A stretch of DNA of 64,000 nt from Bugula neritina (Eukaryota; Bryozoa; Gymnolaemata; Cheilostomatida; Bugulidae). A model generated the notes under the pieces. That model did not search any database. It was not told the DNA's origin and saw nothing but the letters and a program-made list of their open reading frames with translations. Each line of letters starts with the position of its first letter. The stretch's first letter is position 1. Location: NCBI GenBank assembly GCA_964035545.1, contig OZ037765.1, forward strand, positions 29,438,004 through 29,502,003, given 5' to 3'. Below are positions 37,893 through 51,705 of the stretch, piece by piece. The position numbers and the translations under genes are program-made.

Positions 37893-40374
37893 TGGGACAC
37901 CTGTTGACTATAAAAACATACCTATTGATTTATTTGCATGTGCATAAGGAATTGCACAGAAAATTGCTTAGAAAAGTAGTTAGCGAAACAACAATAACAA
38001 GTAGCAATTATTTAGTTCTAATGTAAGAAATTGAGTTTGCATGCCAAAGTTATAATTTATAAATAAAGGCGCAAGTGTCATAACATCAAATATGGTACCA
38101 AACGTGTTATGCGATCAACATAAAATTACTAGGCGTCAGCATTTAATAAGTTGATTGTTTATTATATTTAAAACTGAACAAAAAATATAACTATTTCTAA
38201 ATTAATTTAAAACAATATTTGTTATAGGAGGCCTATCTTGTATAAAGAGTAACAAAGAAGGTCTAAATCTAAACCCTGAGGTACATCTAAGCTGAGTTGC
38301 TGTAATGTGGACTCTGTGTCATTTACTATTTCTAACCAATGGTGGGCTTGAAATCTCTCTTTAACTTGCTTTACAATTTTGCTATAAGCTCCAATTTCAC
38401 TAATGAGAAATTACTGGGGATTCAATCAAAGAATTTGGCAGTGGGAAGAGATGAAATTATAAATGTTTCATGCTACCAAATCCATGAATCACACTTAGGA
38501 GCTGTGAAGAGGTGCTATATTTTTTTCAAAAACTGGTTATTCCATAAAATATTGTAACTATTAACATGTTGCCACATAAAACCATACGCTCAACCAATGT
38601 TGATGACATGCATAGGTTAGATTTGTGGGCCTACAGTTTAATAGAAGGTAGATTCATCCACTTTCAAAAATAGAGCTTTTGCTTTTGAGAAACATCAACA
38701 TACACTAGAACTTACTCAAACAAAACATGGAATAAAACAAATGAAATGGTCACTAAAAACTTTCAAGCAGTAGAAAATACCATCAAGTCAATAAGTTTTA
38801 CTTGTGGCTAAGAATTTGATCGTATTGTAAACACCATCATTTGTTACAGTTATAGCAAGAATAGTCTTTAATGAAGCCTCTTGTACATAAAAGCTTTACA
38901 TAGGATATAGGGTTAGCTAATGAATTGACTTAACTTTGACCAAACTGCAATGTTCAAAAACTCTCCCTAATAGTAATAGCACTTAATACCTATATAAAAA
39001 AGATTATTATTACAATGAGACCATATTAAAACGTGAAAAATAATAGTAATGGTAATACACATATTAACAATTTGAACTAATAATTTACAGTCACAGGCAT
39101 AATAATTATAAAATTAAATATTAAATTTAATAACTATAAGTAATAACTCAATGAATATAAGTTATCTTTCAAATTATACATAATCAACATATCAATATTA
39201 ATTCAATATAAATATCAATATGACTAAGGCCTAAGCCCTAAGGGGCAAGAGTAAGTAAAAGTGTAGCACTAGCTGTAACTGTAGTGTAAGTGCAGTGCGA
39301 GTGTCACTTTGAGTTGCTTTAACGTTAGTAAGTTACAACAGTTGTGAGTGCATCACGTTAACTCGATCATTACGCAATTAAGCTTACAAAACTCAAACTG
39401 AAACGGTGATTTTCAGTTTGACTTTGGGCTTGAAGTTGAACTCCAAGTTGATAAATTTAAATGAACAGAAATTTCAACTTGAAACAATTTGAAAACTACA
39501 CTTACTCTCAGTGAATCAATTATAATAAAAATTCACCAATTGTATCAAGTCAACTATCTATAATCATTTACAGCCATTTTAAAAAATATCATTTGCATTT
39601 TACTTGAGTTACTCCTTGCAAATCTTTAACATCCAACAGGTTGTTTTTAAGTTGGTTCACAGAATTGAAATTTATTTACAGATCAGAAAGCATGCAAACA
39701 CGGAAAATATTTGATTAGAAGAATATGTGGTCGTTTTGCGTGCTGTGTAATATTTCTAAGCAATGTTTGCTAGGCGCGCAGTCAATGGTGCTCATCTTGC
39801 TATTGTTGAGTTATGCTCTTTCTTTTCTCAGGTTCTAGGCGTATAATTTCAAGAACAGATAACTGCAAAATAGCAGGTATGCCTATTGTACAGATCTAGC
39901 AGTTATCATTTTGTATTAGCAACTTGTTAAGATAACATTACCCTGATGATTGCTAACCAAAATTCAACTGAGCAAAATCGACTTAAAATTATCAGAATTG
40001 ATTTTTCTAGTTTATTCACTTAAATATTTTCAAAATGTTAATATTAAATAACAGTCGATATAAATCCTGAAAAGTTATGTTTCGGGTAAAAATGGGCAAG
40101 TTTCTGTTGACATGAATTGTAGTAATATACTCTCCATAATTTTATTCAATAAAAGAAATATCTTCCAAAACCCTAATATAACAATTTTTTATTATACAAA
40201 AGCTTTTATGATATATGAAAACTACATTTTCCATAAATAACAGATAAAATATATTCCAAGAAATATTCGTAGACTGTAAATGTATTGACTAAGTTGACTT
40301 GACTAAGTTAGTAGCTATACAACAATGACACATTGTGGGCTATGAGAAAGTTCAACCAAGAAGAAAATATTCGT
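37893..40374. other. Spacer between TUBGCP6 and ATP6V1F
   Basis: AT-rich sequence containing the presumed TUBGCP6 promoter and 5' UTR on the minus strand. An AG with a pyrimidine tract sits just upstream of the TUBGCP6 ATG, so a non-coding first exon is possible. No further gene is recognised. Confidence 0.5.
40141..40146 (-). terminator. Poly(A) signal candidate for ATP6V1F
   Basis: AATAAA on the minus strand, about 230 nt past the ATP6V1F stop. Confidence 0.45.
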
Positions 40375-41458
40375 CTATCGAAGGTCTTCTGCTGAGAACA
40401 TTCCCTGCAAATAGAAATATTGATACTCATACGTATATACAGAACATTTGGCGTGGATACAAAACAATGAATAATTATGATTTGTCAAACAGCGATGCTT
40501 GTAACAGAAAACAGAAAAAATCACAGCTAGCTAAAGTCTTGACATATTGCATAATCCGAAAATATTGATGTTTTAGAATTTCTTAAGCAGTTTTCAAGTT
40601 TTTGAAAAAAGGTACATATTTCACTCAATTACCCACCCTTGCACGCCTCAGTATAGAATCTTTAGATGCGTCATAAGGGTGATCTTTGCTGGGTATTTCA
40701 AGCACAGCTGGAATAGCCTGTGTATAACTGTCTAGTACATGCCTTATCATATCTGCCACCTGTGCGAACAAAATCAATGCATTAATTTAGAAACTTAGTC
40801 TATTGTTTTTATAAACTGGCCCAATTGCCTAAGGATGACATTGTTGATCTCTTGAAATAATTTTTTTTTGTAAAATTTCATACAGAAAACTATCCAGCAC
40901 AGAAAAATTATACTTGTTAGTATGCACTCTCTAGCTTCATAAAACAAAACCCAAACCAACCTCCAACATGTATGACAAACTGACATCCACTTACATGCTG
41001 GTTAATTAAAACGATGGCTATGTCATCTCTGCTAGTATAACTTTTAAATGCATCTTCTAATTCACCAATGCTTGTGTCTGTAACAAATACACAGAACGTT
41101 TGATTTAATATTATGCATGTAAATAATGTTGTTTATACTGAAGTGCATGCTGTGTACATACAAGACATAAAAGGATTTTCATTTAATTAAAATATATAAA
41201 TAAGAGAAAAGACAGTTAAGCTGCTTACCTTTTGTAACAACCAGGAAATTGGAAGTCCTACTCTTGTTGATTTCACCTATACCACCTAACAAGAATCCAG
41301 TCACAGTGTCCTAAAATGATTTTCAAATTCAAAATTAGTATGATGCAGACTTAAAGAGCATGGCAAAAGATAGGTGTTACAATCTTTTAAAAGTAAAAAG
41401 TATTTACTTCATCTCCAATAATAGCAAGAAGCTTTCCTTTCTGAGCTGAGTGTGCCAT
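40375..41458 (-). CDS. ATP6V1F: V-type proton ATPase subunit F
   Basis: Central-stalk subunit of the V1 sector of the vacuolar proton pump, helping couple ATP hydrolysis to rotor movement at endomembranes. Exons 41408-41458, 41229-41310, 40995-41077, 40637-40759 and 40375-40404 join in phases 0, 1, 0 and 0 to give 122 aa; human ATP6V1F is 119 aa. Family blocks in order are [68 protein letters not shown] and [13 protein letters not shown]. The last exon is only 30 nt and was placed because it restores the conserved C-terminal GMF-AEDLR end. It is on the same strand as TUBGCP6, about 2.5 kb upstream of it. Confidence 0.95.
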
Positions 41459-43009
41459 TATCAGTCTAAAGATTAGCACCTAAAAAACATAGAGCTAATG
41501 ATAAAACTAACATACTAATTTAAATTACGGAGTTTAATTTCCTAACATCTACATATCACAAAAATAAACAAGCATGCAGCGAAATGAAATGTGCCCTTAC
41601 TTTCGAGAAGTACTGTATGACTTATAAATCAAATATTAAATAAATTAAAAAAAAAATATGTATTTTAGTTAATTTATATAGATGTGTACAAAACGACCTG
41701 AAACAGCGGGTACAGTTATTGCTCATTCACTCATTGCTGTACTCAAGTGTAGAGCTGTAAAATTAAATATAATGATAATAATTATGATATTGATAAGTAT
41801 AACTATAACTATTAGTATTACTATTAGTATTACTCAGAGTCAGTATTACTATTAGCATTACTATTACCAATACTATTACTAATAGCATTAGTATTACTAT
41901 AACTTATACTATAAGACAAGTATAACTTAAACCATAACTGTATAAGTATAAGTATAATTATTAGTATAACTATAAGTATTACTATAGTATTGGTGTTAGT
42001 ATTACCAAGTATAAAGCTAAAACTAAAAGCAATCGTAGACGTAATAGTAAAACTAAATACAAGTACAGTATTTTGGCTATGAGTTTCCATTTTAATTTGA
42101 GTATCACTTTTTAATAAATTAATGTATTAAAAATTAAAATTAACTACATTTTTATTTTCATTTTTATTTTCACTTTCAACATCAACATGAACATGAACAT
42201 GATGATGATCATGAATATTTTTGCAATTTCATTGTTGGGATGTCAGGTCAAATCAATAACTATAGAGTACTCAAATAATTTTAATTGAAAGCAAGCCTTG
42301 CTATTAATATTAAAATACTAGGAGCATTGTAATGGTCGCTAACCACAAATTATTCTTAACAGTTAACAAGGTTACTGTCAGTATCACTATGCTAGTTTTC
42401 ATGATCAACTTTCGCTTTACAAAACGGATGTCACGTGAAGTTCCCTTGGAGGTGATTTTTTATTCTCAACGTCTTATCGCTAATCGTATATTTTCAACAA
42501 ATTTTCGAAAATAAAGCGTTGGTAAAGGTTTATAAACTATAAACATACCGTACGTTTAAAAATATAGCTAGTGAATGTTTCCGATATTTGGCTGACTGCA
42601 TTTTCGACTGTTTGTCTTTTTTGAAAAAGACAGAAATAATTGATGACGACGACGCACTGCTTTAGTTTTAGAAACGCCGCACGTAAGGATTTCTTCACAT
42701 GTTTCGAGTGTTATTGACGTATGTATAAAATCACAAGCATCGTGATCACCTATTTACGCGGTAAAAATGTACTTCTCCTGTTTTTGATTCAATGTTTCAT
42801 TCAACTATTTCAATTTCTACTAAATAGTTAGGAGGTTAAGTTAAAGGAAATGATTGAATCATTCTTAATAACTAGCAATATCTTTTTCATAAGTTTTTGT
42901 TAAGATAAATATTTGTTTCACTTTAGTGTACAACTCCAAGTGCTAAAGACAACTAATCATAATGATAATGTTGCAAACATTGTTAAACTTAACGTTTTAA
43001 CGTTTGTAT

Positions 43010-43110
43010 TCAGTATGAGTATGAGTATGACTATGAGTATCACTCAGTATCAGTATGACTATGAGTATCACTCAGTATCAGTATGACTATCACTATGAGT
43101 ATGACTATGA
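43010..43110. repeat. AGTATGACTATGAGTATCAC simple repeat
   Basis: Tandem variants of GAGTATGA and AGTATCACTC over about 100 bp. The same word family returns near 44090-44240. Confidence 0.75.
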
Positions 43111-43981
43111 TTTCTATGCGTATCTGTATTGTAAAACTAAATGTAAATGTAATTTACTTAGTAATTCTTCATGTCCATCATTCATGTTGTGGCCAAGCGC
43201 TGAGAAATGCCATGGGTAGGTACATCAAATGATAATTTTCAAGTAACGCTTTACAGTTTAATATTAGGTTAGATCGGTAGAAAAGAAAATTTGAGTGAGC
43301 TTCAATGCGCTCTCAAGAGGCAAGATCAACTACCAGTGCAGATATTAACTTGTAAATTTATTACGTTCAACCAGTTACCCGGACAGTTAAATCTTCAGTT
43401 CACGCCATGAATGCTTTAGCGAACCCATGCGTTTAGCAACAATAGCGTAATGGCTATCTCAAAAATCTACAAGTCTCGAGCATAGCCTTCGACTTAAATC
43501 ATTATAACTAAATAGCTAAAGCATAATATCATCATATTAATACTTCAATTGATAGAAAACCTTTAGAGATGGTATCAAAATATATTCATTTTACATATCT
43601 GTCACAAATTATAACTTAAATTATCGATTGAAAAACATGGATTTTTACTATACTTCAACACTACTTACTACAAGGGGCAGATGATTAGAAGGGGTTCGTG
43701 ATCATAAAATCAGTTTAATATAAGGCTCTGCTACACAATGATATCTTCAAATTTTCTCTGCATGAACTATACTAAAAGTTATTAGCAAATCAAAAAGAGG
43801 TCTAAACAGGTTTTCTACGCTGTATGCTCCCCAGATTTGACCCGGGCTATCGATGCCACTCGATTTTGCGAAAGTAGGCGGGGCTAAAGGATACTTGATG
43901 TACCTAGCCATGGGCAATCGACATCACTATCACTTATACTCAGTATGAGTATACTCTAACTCTAAGTCTATACTCTATAGT

Positions 43982-44072
43982 CTATAGGCATAGCGACTAT
44001 AACAATAACTATAAGTTATAGTAATAGTATAAGTATAACTTATAGTTGATGTTATAGTCGCTATGCCTATAG
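43982..44072. repeat. Inverted repeat (hairpin-forming)
   Basis: A perfect 23-bp inverted repeat: CTATAGGCATAGCGACTATA plus ACA at 43982-44004, with its reverse complement at 44050-44072. The 45-nt interior is itself partly self-complementary (ATAACTATAAGTTATA against TATAACTTATAG). Confidence 0.85.
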
Positions 44073-45290
44073 AGTATCAGTATACGTATGACTTATCAAT
44101 ATCAGAGTATAAATCAGTCTCGTGGCATAATGATAATCATATGTCCATCACCATGGCTACGAGTTATGAGTATCAGGTATCACTATGACTATCAGTATTT
44201 TTGTAAGTATGACACTATCACTATGAAGTATAACTGTAAGTATCAGAATAAAAATATAAGTATAAGTAATAAAGTGTTAATTTTAAATTGAGTTATACTT
44301 TAAGATTATATCAATACTTATAGTATCAATATGAATAACTATAAGAAATTGAATAATGAAAATTAAAATACTCAAATAAACTTATTATTAATCTAATGAC
44401 GTTAATTTTATTTTTGGACTTGATAAATAAATATTACAATTGATATCATTAATATTGATAAATTTAAAATTATTATCATTATGATTATAAGTATCTAATA
44501 ATCATAACGATTATGCTTCAACTCTTTAAAATATTTTATTATCATATTAATAATCATTAAGTTTAATTATAAGTTTAACCTGACGGTGATACTGATTACG
44601 TCCAATCACTCTAACATTATTTTCATGTTTAATTTTAAGTAATAAGCTAATGTTATTATCATTATGAGATTAACTTTAAATTTGGGCTACAATTTAAATT
44701 ATAATTATCATTAAATCTTATTGATAAAAATAAGAATAGTATAAATATCAGCATAAGTACCGGCATGTATTATAATTTTTTTAGTTTTGAATATTTTAAT
44801 TGATACCGGAGTTGTTGTATTATTCTTTACAATGCCAATTGGCACTGCACTAAACACTTAGTCTTGCAGTTATTCGGAAACTTAAGGTTATGGCTTGCAC
44901 TTGACAAATGCCAGTAAATGTAACACCAACAGCAACTTTAGTAGGACTTGGTCTTGCTCTCACACTATGACTGGCAGTTACTTTAAGGTTGTTGTTTTCA
45001 ACTTTTGTGTCAACTGTTTTGCACTTGTGTTTTATTTTTTGTAGTCATTGTCACTATAACTGTTAATCATAAAGAAATTCATCAAGTTTAGTGGTAATAT
45101 ATCATTTTTAATCAAACATTTAAATATAAAGTGATAAGATCTATGTGACTATAAATGTATTAGTAAGTGATAAGAAGTGGTGAATATTGATGAGCTTTTT
45201 ATTTATTGTAGCTTTATTATATGTGGTAGGATAGCCTATGGTAGTTTGAAAGACGCAAACGATACCATCAGTATTTTACAGTTCTGAGTC

Positions 45291-47651
45291 ATGGCTTCTG
45301 ACAGCCAGGTGAAAAGCCAGGTGAAAACCCAAGCCTCTCATGGTTAGTCGAGTTTAGTTATCTGTGAAATGGGATTAGGATATGTTAAAACCACGTCTCG
45401 AATAGATTCTGTTATGAATTTTTTTCTGTCAACCAAATAGTTCCCAGTTTTTATCCTGCAAAGAATGTATTAAAAAGTTGATTATAATTATAATTTGTAA
45501 AGTTGCAGTCTGAGTTTATATTAAACTTGGAATAAGTGATAGTAATTTGTCAATATCCATGTATTTGTTAAAATTTCTAAACCTTTTCAGGGCATCTCAA
45601 GTATGTGAGTCTAGTTACACTGACAGTGCAGAATGCTGCCCTAATATTGTGGATGCGCTATGTTCGCACCCGGGATGTTGACGAGATGTTTATTTCTGCC
45701 ACTGCTGTGTTGCTGGCTGAGCTAAGCAAGTGTGTTATTGCTCTGCTGATCATTCTATACCAGGTAAGTGAGCATGCTACTTCAGGTACTTTAGTAATCT
45801 TGTATTTAGACATATAATGCTATGTGAGTCAGTTGTCTGTATGTAGCAGTATGCTTGTACAGAATGCTGACTGAATTTATGTCTAAAGTTCTTGTGGAGT
45901 TAATTTATTTATAGAAGTAGGTTAGGTGTCTATAAAGCCCTTTTTCTGTGTAATACATGTTTGGGAAGCTCTTTGGTACTCAGAAAGTTTTGTACTTTAT
46001 CAATTATTATCTACTTTCTGAAGTGTCTAAATGTAAAGGTAAGTTGCAGCGATGACTTACTCTAGACGTGTATCTGTATGCTGTAGGAGAGGAGTGTGTC
46101 CAAGTGGCTAGACCATCTCTATCAGAACCTCATACTGAACCCCATGGACAATGTGAAGGTCTCCGTACCCGCCTTTGTATACGTCATGCAGAATAACCTG
46201 CAGTTCCTAGCAGTTTCTAATCTGGATGCTGCCACTTACCAGGTGTGACAGCATTCCTCTATACTTTATTGCTACAATAGCCTAGTCATATAGTAGTCTG
46301 TGTGTACTATGGTATTCCCACATCTTTGTCATACCAATAATAATTGTCTAATTATTTTCAAGTTGCTAATATGCCATTCTAAATCTCATAGTATGTTGCT
46401 GCCAGTTATATCTATTGGTGCTTATACTATTCTGGTTTTGTTGTCATCTAGTCTAGTAAATCTCTCATAGTCTCACTTCTTCTGCTGTACCAAAAATTAA
46501 CAACTCACATTAGGCTAAATATATGATATATGGAAGTTGTCTTTCTATAGGTGAGCTACCAGTTGAAAATACTGACAACAGCCTTGTTCTCTGTTGGCAT
46601 GCTGAACAGACGTCTGGGTGCGCTGCAGTGGATTGCCCTTGTCATTCTGATGTGTGGAGTGGCGCTCGTCCAGCTTCAGTCGAGTACGTCTAAAGGATCA
46701 GATGGCGAGGAGTTGAAACATCAGAATGCGCTGGTGGGCATGATTGCTGTCATCACCAGCTGCCTGATGTCTGGCTTTGCCGGCGTCTACTTTGAGAAGA
46801 TCTTGAAAGGTTCTCCACAGTCTGTGTGGCTGAGGAACGTTCAACTCGGATTCCTGGGAACAATAATAGGTTTGTTAGCAAGACTTGCTTAGAATGAATT
46901 CAAACCTTCTGTGTTAGAGCTACATTTACGTTCAAAGATAAAAAAATTGCAGTCTTATATGTTGAAAAACAGGTAACCTTGCAAATTGTAACATTTTCTT
47001 CTCATCTTAAATATATCATTTATTCAGGATTTCAATGTTTGCTAGTTTTGCTATCTGGTTAAATTGTTCGATAGAGGTTAGACATTTTTAGGCATCACTA
47101 AATGAATACCTCGTGTTTTCTCATTCAATCCATTCTAACTTGATCCTACAATAGCCTGCTTGGAAAGGTTTAGTCTAATCTTCAAACAACTTTTTGTTTC
47201 CCTCAAATATTATTATATTATTAAGAAAATACGTAAATGCAGGGTTTAATTGTTGAGTTGCTTATATTGTAGACTTCATTTCGTGCTGTTGCTACTCTGG
47301 TTATTGTATTTTCTTGTAGGTTTAATCACATTGTTTGTAAAGGATGGTAAGGAGGTATCAGAATCTGGCTTCTTCAAAGGATATGACTGGGCTGTGTGGC
47401 TGGCAATCATGCTCTCATCTGCTGGAGGTTTATTAGTGGCGGTTGTTGTAAAATATGCAGACAATATCTTAAAAGGCTTTGCCACGTCTGCTGCCATTAT
47501 TCTATCCTGTATTATTTCAATATATTTCTTCAACTTTCAGCTGTCCATACAGTTTGTGGGCGGAGCAACACTTGTAATGATATCTGTATATATGTATGGC
47601 AGGTTCCCGTATGTAGCACCAGCTGTTACTGAGGCCAGTAGTAATGCCTGA
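45291..47651 (+). CDS. Golgi nucleotide-sugar transporter, SLC35A2/A3 type
   Basis: Multi-pass Golgi antiporter importing UDP-GlcNAc or UDP-galactose in exchange for UMP. Exons 45291-45342, 45591-45763, 46087-46242, 46551-46869 and 47320-47651 join in phases 1, 0, 0 and 1 to give 343 aa (human SLC35A3 325 aa). Signature blocks are [78 protein letters not shown], and [20 protein letters not shown] with the family [11 protein letters not shown] motif. NLDAATYQV and [14 protein letters not shown] look closer to SLC35A3, while [10 protein letters not shown] matches A2, so the substrate is left open and no symbol is given. The start is the first ATG of the exon; the short polar N-terminus precedes the first membrane helix. 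Confidence 0.92.
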
Positions 47652-49439
47652 TATGTACACGTTTATGTTTATATGGTGGTGTTTGTAGTGTAGTAATTTC
47701 TGTGATAACCGCATCATTTAACTTATTGCATCAGTTCGAGCACCTACAAGTCCCTTTAACTTATGTTTTTTATAAGTATTCCAATAACCTTTGCGGAAAG
47801 TTTTAAGCTTTTTTATGGTACCTAAGAGTTGTTGATATTAATGCTAACCTGTCTCATATCTATTCCGGGGTTTGATTGGTTAACCAAAGTTTGAATGAAC
47901 TGCTAATGTGTTCACTTTGTAAAGTACATGTTTTTGTTGCAGTTTTGTGAAGTATTTCCACATAACTCTGTCTTTTATAGTAGTATTTTATATTATTCTG
48001 ATCTATTACATTTACCAGCTGTAGTTAATATTAACACCTAATAGGTGTGGTAGTTTTTTATTGCTCGCTTAACCCTGTGGAACTCTTAAGACTTCAGTTA
48101 TGCAAACATATTATATATTATTACATCACTGAAGATAAATAATGTTCATTAAGATCCTTCCATCTGATGCACAGCAAAACCTCCAATTAACCTGTTTGCT
48201 CAAACTATTTACTATTCCCCATTTCCCAAATTCTATAATAAAGTGTGTTACAACATAAAAAAATTATTGGTTTCTGGTATGGGTGTGTTGGCCTAATAAT
48301 ATTTTGCTCACTTTGTAATATAAAACCATCACACCTTATTAACAATAAATAATAATATTTGCCTCTAACATGTTATGAATTAAACAATAATTTTTTAATA
48401 ATATAATAGATTGCTGTTTGCTTACATTATTTATTTATTACAACCAGCAGACAACTGAGTTGCCCGTGAGCAAGTAGGTTTTTTGAGAAATTGTCCCACA
48501 CCTAGCTTTAACTAGAAAATCTCTCAAGCGACAACACGTGCATTCTATCAAAAACAGAAATGGCGCTAGCCACCAGAGTTCTCCAATATCAACTTGAATC
48601 AACATGGTGTAACTCACACATGTCAAGAAAAAAGCAGTATCTTCAATTTATTTTGTAATTTCTAATTTACCAATAATTTGTTATCTTCCTTTCCATGCAG
48701 AGAACACAACTACAAGTCAAACCAATTTGGCTACATCAACATGGAATATAGTGTTATAGGTGTGGTTAATAATATAAGTATTGGGATGAGTAGTAGAGTA
48801 TGTGTGCAAAATAGATAGATTATGTGTAGATCATAGAAGATCGAGGAACTAGATTTAGAAATGCATCTGAGTTCACAATAGATTATGAATGAACATTGGA
48901 AATGTGTTAGTGCGTTCATCAGCCTAGAATCCTAGATCTTAGAGCACTACCAGACGAGTGCCTCAACTAGGAAGCCTTATTCACTCCATAGAGTATAAGA
49001 TATTAATAGCTAAAGTTAATATAGCAGCCAAGCTAAACAAGTGTTAATACACCAACTCTCAAGCTGTATGAAAGAAACATGAGTTGGACATTCAACATGC
49101 AGGAACATCACTGCATCATTGTAAGGATATAGCCTGTAACATGATTATAGATAGCAAATAGTCACAAACTTAAAATATCTGAATTATTTTTTACATTAAG
49201 GCTTCAAAAATTGCAGCTGTTGTATTCAACCATTAAAAAAGAGTGTTCAGCTATAACAGCGACAGATATGATGCAACTGCAGCTAAATATAAATTTACCA
49301 GACAGAATTGTCACTGCCCTATGAAATAATAATATATTGAAAGTAACAAAAGTGACAAGCAACTCATCATTGGACATTATTGGCAGTTGCTTTTTAATGA
49401 AAATAGAAAACGTGGAAGACGTGCCTAACTGCACATGTA
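47652..49439. other. 3' UTR and spacer
   Basis: Holds the presumed transporter 3' UTR. AATAAA at 48237-48242 is followed by GT-rich sequence and is the likely polyadenylation signal. No other gene is supported up to the pogo-like element. Confidence 0.55.
48237..48242 (+). terminator. Poly(A) signal candidate for the SLC35A-type transporter
   Basis: AATAAA about 590 nt past the stop, followed by GTGTGTTAC and other GT-rich sequence typical of downstream elements. Confidence 0.5.
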
Positions 49440-51156
49440 CCGTAAAATGGGGTAACTTTAGCCACTTGGGGTAACTTTGGCCACTTTGGAAAAAATGTTT
49501 AAAATATAGCTGGTGCTATATCTATGAAGTTTAAAGATATTTTAATTGTATATATGCACTGACTGCAGATTGGTGCATCCTATTCCTGAAAAATAATTGA
49601 TATACTTATTTGCTGCTTCTTGCTGTCAGCCATTTTCAATTTCCTGTTTGACAACAAGATTTTCAGCGCTGTCCAACTTTAATCTATTTGAAGGCATTAG
49701 AAAAGCTGGACTCATTTTCTTTTTTGTATTAAAGAACTTTGGTAAGTATTTAACCAGGATATTTGTAATTTAGGTAAATGAATTGAAATCCAAAATTAAA
49801 ATATGTGTCTTGAATTCACTGTGTACAATTTTTGACGAATTTGGGGTAACTTTGGCCATGACTAAATGGTACTCCAAAGTAGGTTTCTGGCAGCGCTGCA
49901 AATTTTCTGTTACTTCAGACACATAGTACATTACTCTCTAAAGGCACAATCATTTGATTCACCTATACCCAATGCTTTAGTTATATATTTGAAACAACTT
50001 AGAGTCCGAAATATGAAATAATTACATGGGGAATTATGCATTTTTGTTCCCAGACAGCAATTTTGTGTTTAATGTTTTTTTTTATATAAGAATTTGACCA
50101 TGCATTGTAAAATGTATTTTTCAAGACAATTATACTCAGAAAATATTAAAGAAAAGTAACATCTCCAAGATATGGTATATCTGAGGAGATCATTGGTTTT
50201 GCTTTATTCACAAGAATTGGCAGCTGGAAAGTCTTGACAAGAAGTGGCTAGAAATATGATATTACCAAAGGAACACTACAAAACAGAGCCGCATGAAGAC
50301 ACAAGCTGAAGCCTGGACGCCAAACTGTGTTATCACAAGTAGAGGAGGTAGCCATTGTTGACCATACCTACTACAAAGCTGGCTCAATGGGGCTTTCCAT
50401 TAGATAAAACAGACTTTCGAATAATAGTCAAGACCTATTTTGACAAATGTGAGAGAAGAGTGCAACATTTCAAAAGCAACTACCCTCAAGATCACTGGAG
50501 TCTCAGTTTTATGTCAAGACATAAAGATAGCTTGTCTTACAGGTTGTGCCAAAACATAGCACCGGGATGGGCAACAGTTAATTCTGAAGACATTACGCAT
50601 TATTTAAAAAATCTTCAGACAACTGCCACAGCCTATAGTTTGAAAGGGCATACTTGAATTTAAGATTAAATTCAATGGAATTTGAACTTGTACAGTGATT
50701 TATTCAATGTTGCCAGCAAAATACATGATTTTTATACATATACAAAAGTTTTTACACTTAATAACAATGTACCTCGAATAGCTGTGGTTTCAATGCATTA
50801 ATTACACTATTATAGCTTGCATTTTGTTTAAAATAATTTTTTTTTGTAGTAATGAAGTTGAATAATGTTGTTCTTTAATTTCTAACTGGCTAAAAAACCT
50901 CCAGGTGCTGCTAACTTTAGCTACATGGAGAATAACGACACCGGCCAAAGTTACCCCGAAAATAGGATAACTTTGGCCACCTACTTTTTTTAATACCACA
51001 GGAGATCTAGCAGTCCCAAACTGCAAATGGTTCTTACATTTAGTGCATATGTTGATAAGCTTCATTTAGCATCCACAAATTTTAAAGAATATTGTAATCC
51101 TTTCATATGACACCCAAAATATGTCTCAAAACGGCCAATGTTACCCCATTTTACGG
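49440..51156. mobile_element. Pogo/Tigger-like DNA transposon, decayed
   Basis: 1717 bp with terminal inverted repeats starting CCGTAAAATGGGGTAAC (left) and ending in its complement (GTTACCCCATTTTACGG), flanked by TA on each side as in the IS630-Tc1-mariner superfamily. The motif GGGGTAACTTTGGCCA recurs: twice at the left tip, again near 49841, and inverted near 50945 and 51130. The interior keeps a fragment of the transposase N-terminus but no DDE catalytic domain. Confidence 0.85.
50161..50657 (+). pseudogene. Pogo-type transposase N-terminal fragment
   Basis: The readable part (50355-50657) carries a CENP-B type DNA-binding domain: KLAQWGFPLDKTDFRIIVK, TYFDKCERRVQHFKSNYPQD and FMSRHKDSLSYRLCQNIAPG. 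Just upstream, 50161-50350 resembles the helix-turn-helix part of the same family, with several frame breaks. The catalytic domain is missing, so it cannot mobilise itself. Confidence 0.75.
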
Positions 51157-51705
51157 TATATAGATGCACATTAAGGGTTCGTCTTTTTAAGGCTAAAATT
51201 TTAAGCACATACCAATTGATACAGTAACTTTGTATAATGCATTTCTAAAGTAGAGCATAATAATATATAACATGGGGAGCAGTTACTAATGTAAAGTTAG
51301 CTAAGCTAACGCAACTCAATTTGAGTTTGCAAAACCTTTAATACAAGTGTCCTCTATATATAAGCAATTTTTCTTAAGCAACCAACCCAAGTAATTAAGT
51401 TATAAGAAATGTGCAAGTTGATAACTATTAATTTTATGCTCTTGAAATTGATAGATTTCTGTCAATAGTCAATTAGGGCAAACATATTATTATCATCTCT
51501 CAGGTTGATATACTCCAGCTCATATATGGCACTGAGGCTCATTTTAACGTATTTTTCTCATGATTCAACTAGATTATCTTTTTAAACTTTTCACTGTGTT
51601 CTTATAGAAGAACTTTTTTCCCAACAGTTAATTTACTGCAATCATAATAGGAAAACAGCTTCCTGTACATGAGATGTGTATTTTAATGCATGAAACTATA
51701 GTCGC

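Larger units (their letters stand above)
41459..45290. other. Repeat-rich divergent intergenic region
   Basis: Lies between the 5' ends of ATP6V1F (-) and the sugar transporter (+), so it holds both promoters. It contains hexamer fields of TATTAG / ATAACT type (about 41760-42070), AGTATGACTATGAGTATCAC repeats (about 43010-43110 and 44088-44240) and a perfect inverted repeat near 44.03 kb. No coding exon is supported. Confidence 0.6.

Noticed and set aside
47276-47717. Minus-strand and alternative-frame ORFs across the last transporter exon
   Set aside because: Shadows of the SLC35A-type coding exon, which explains the open frames.
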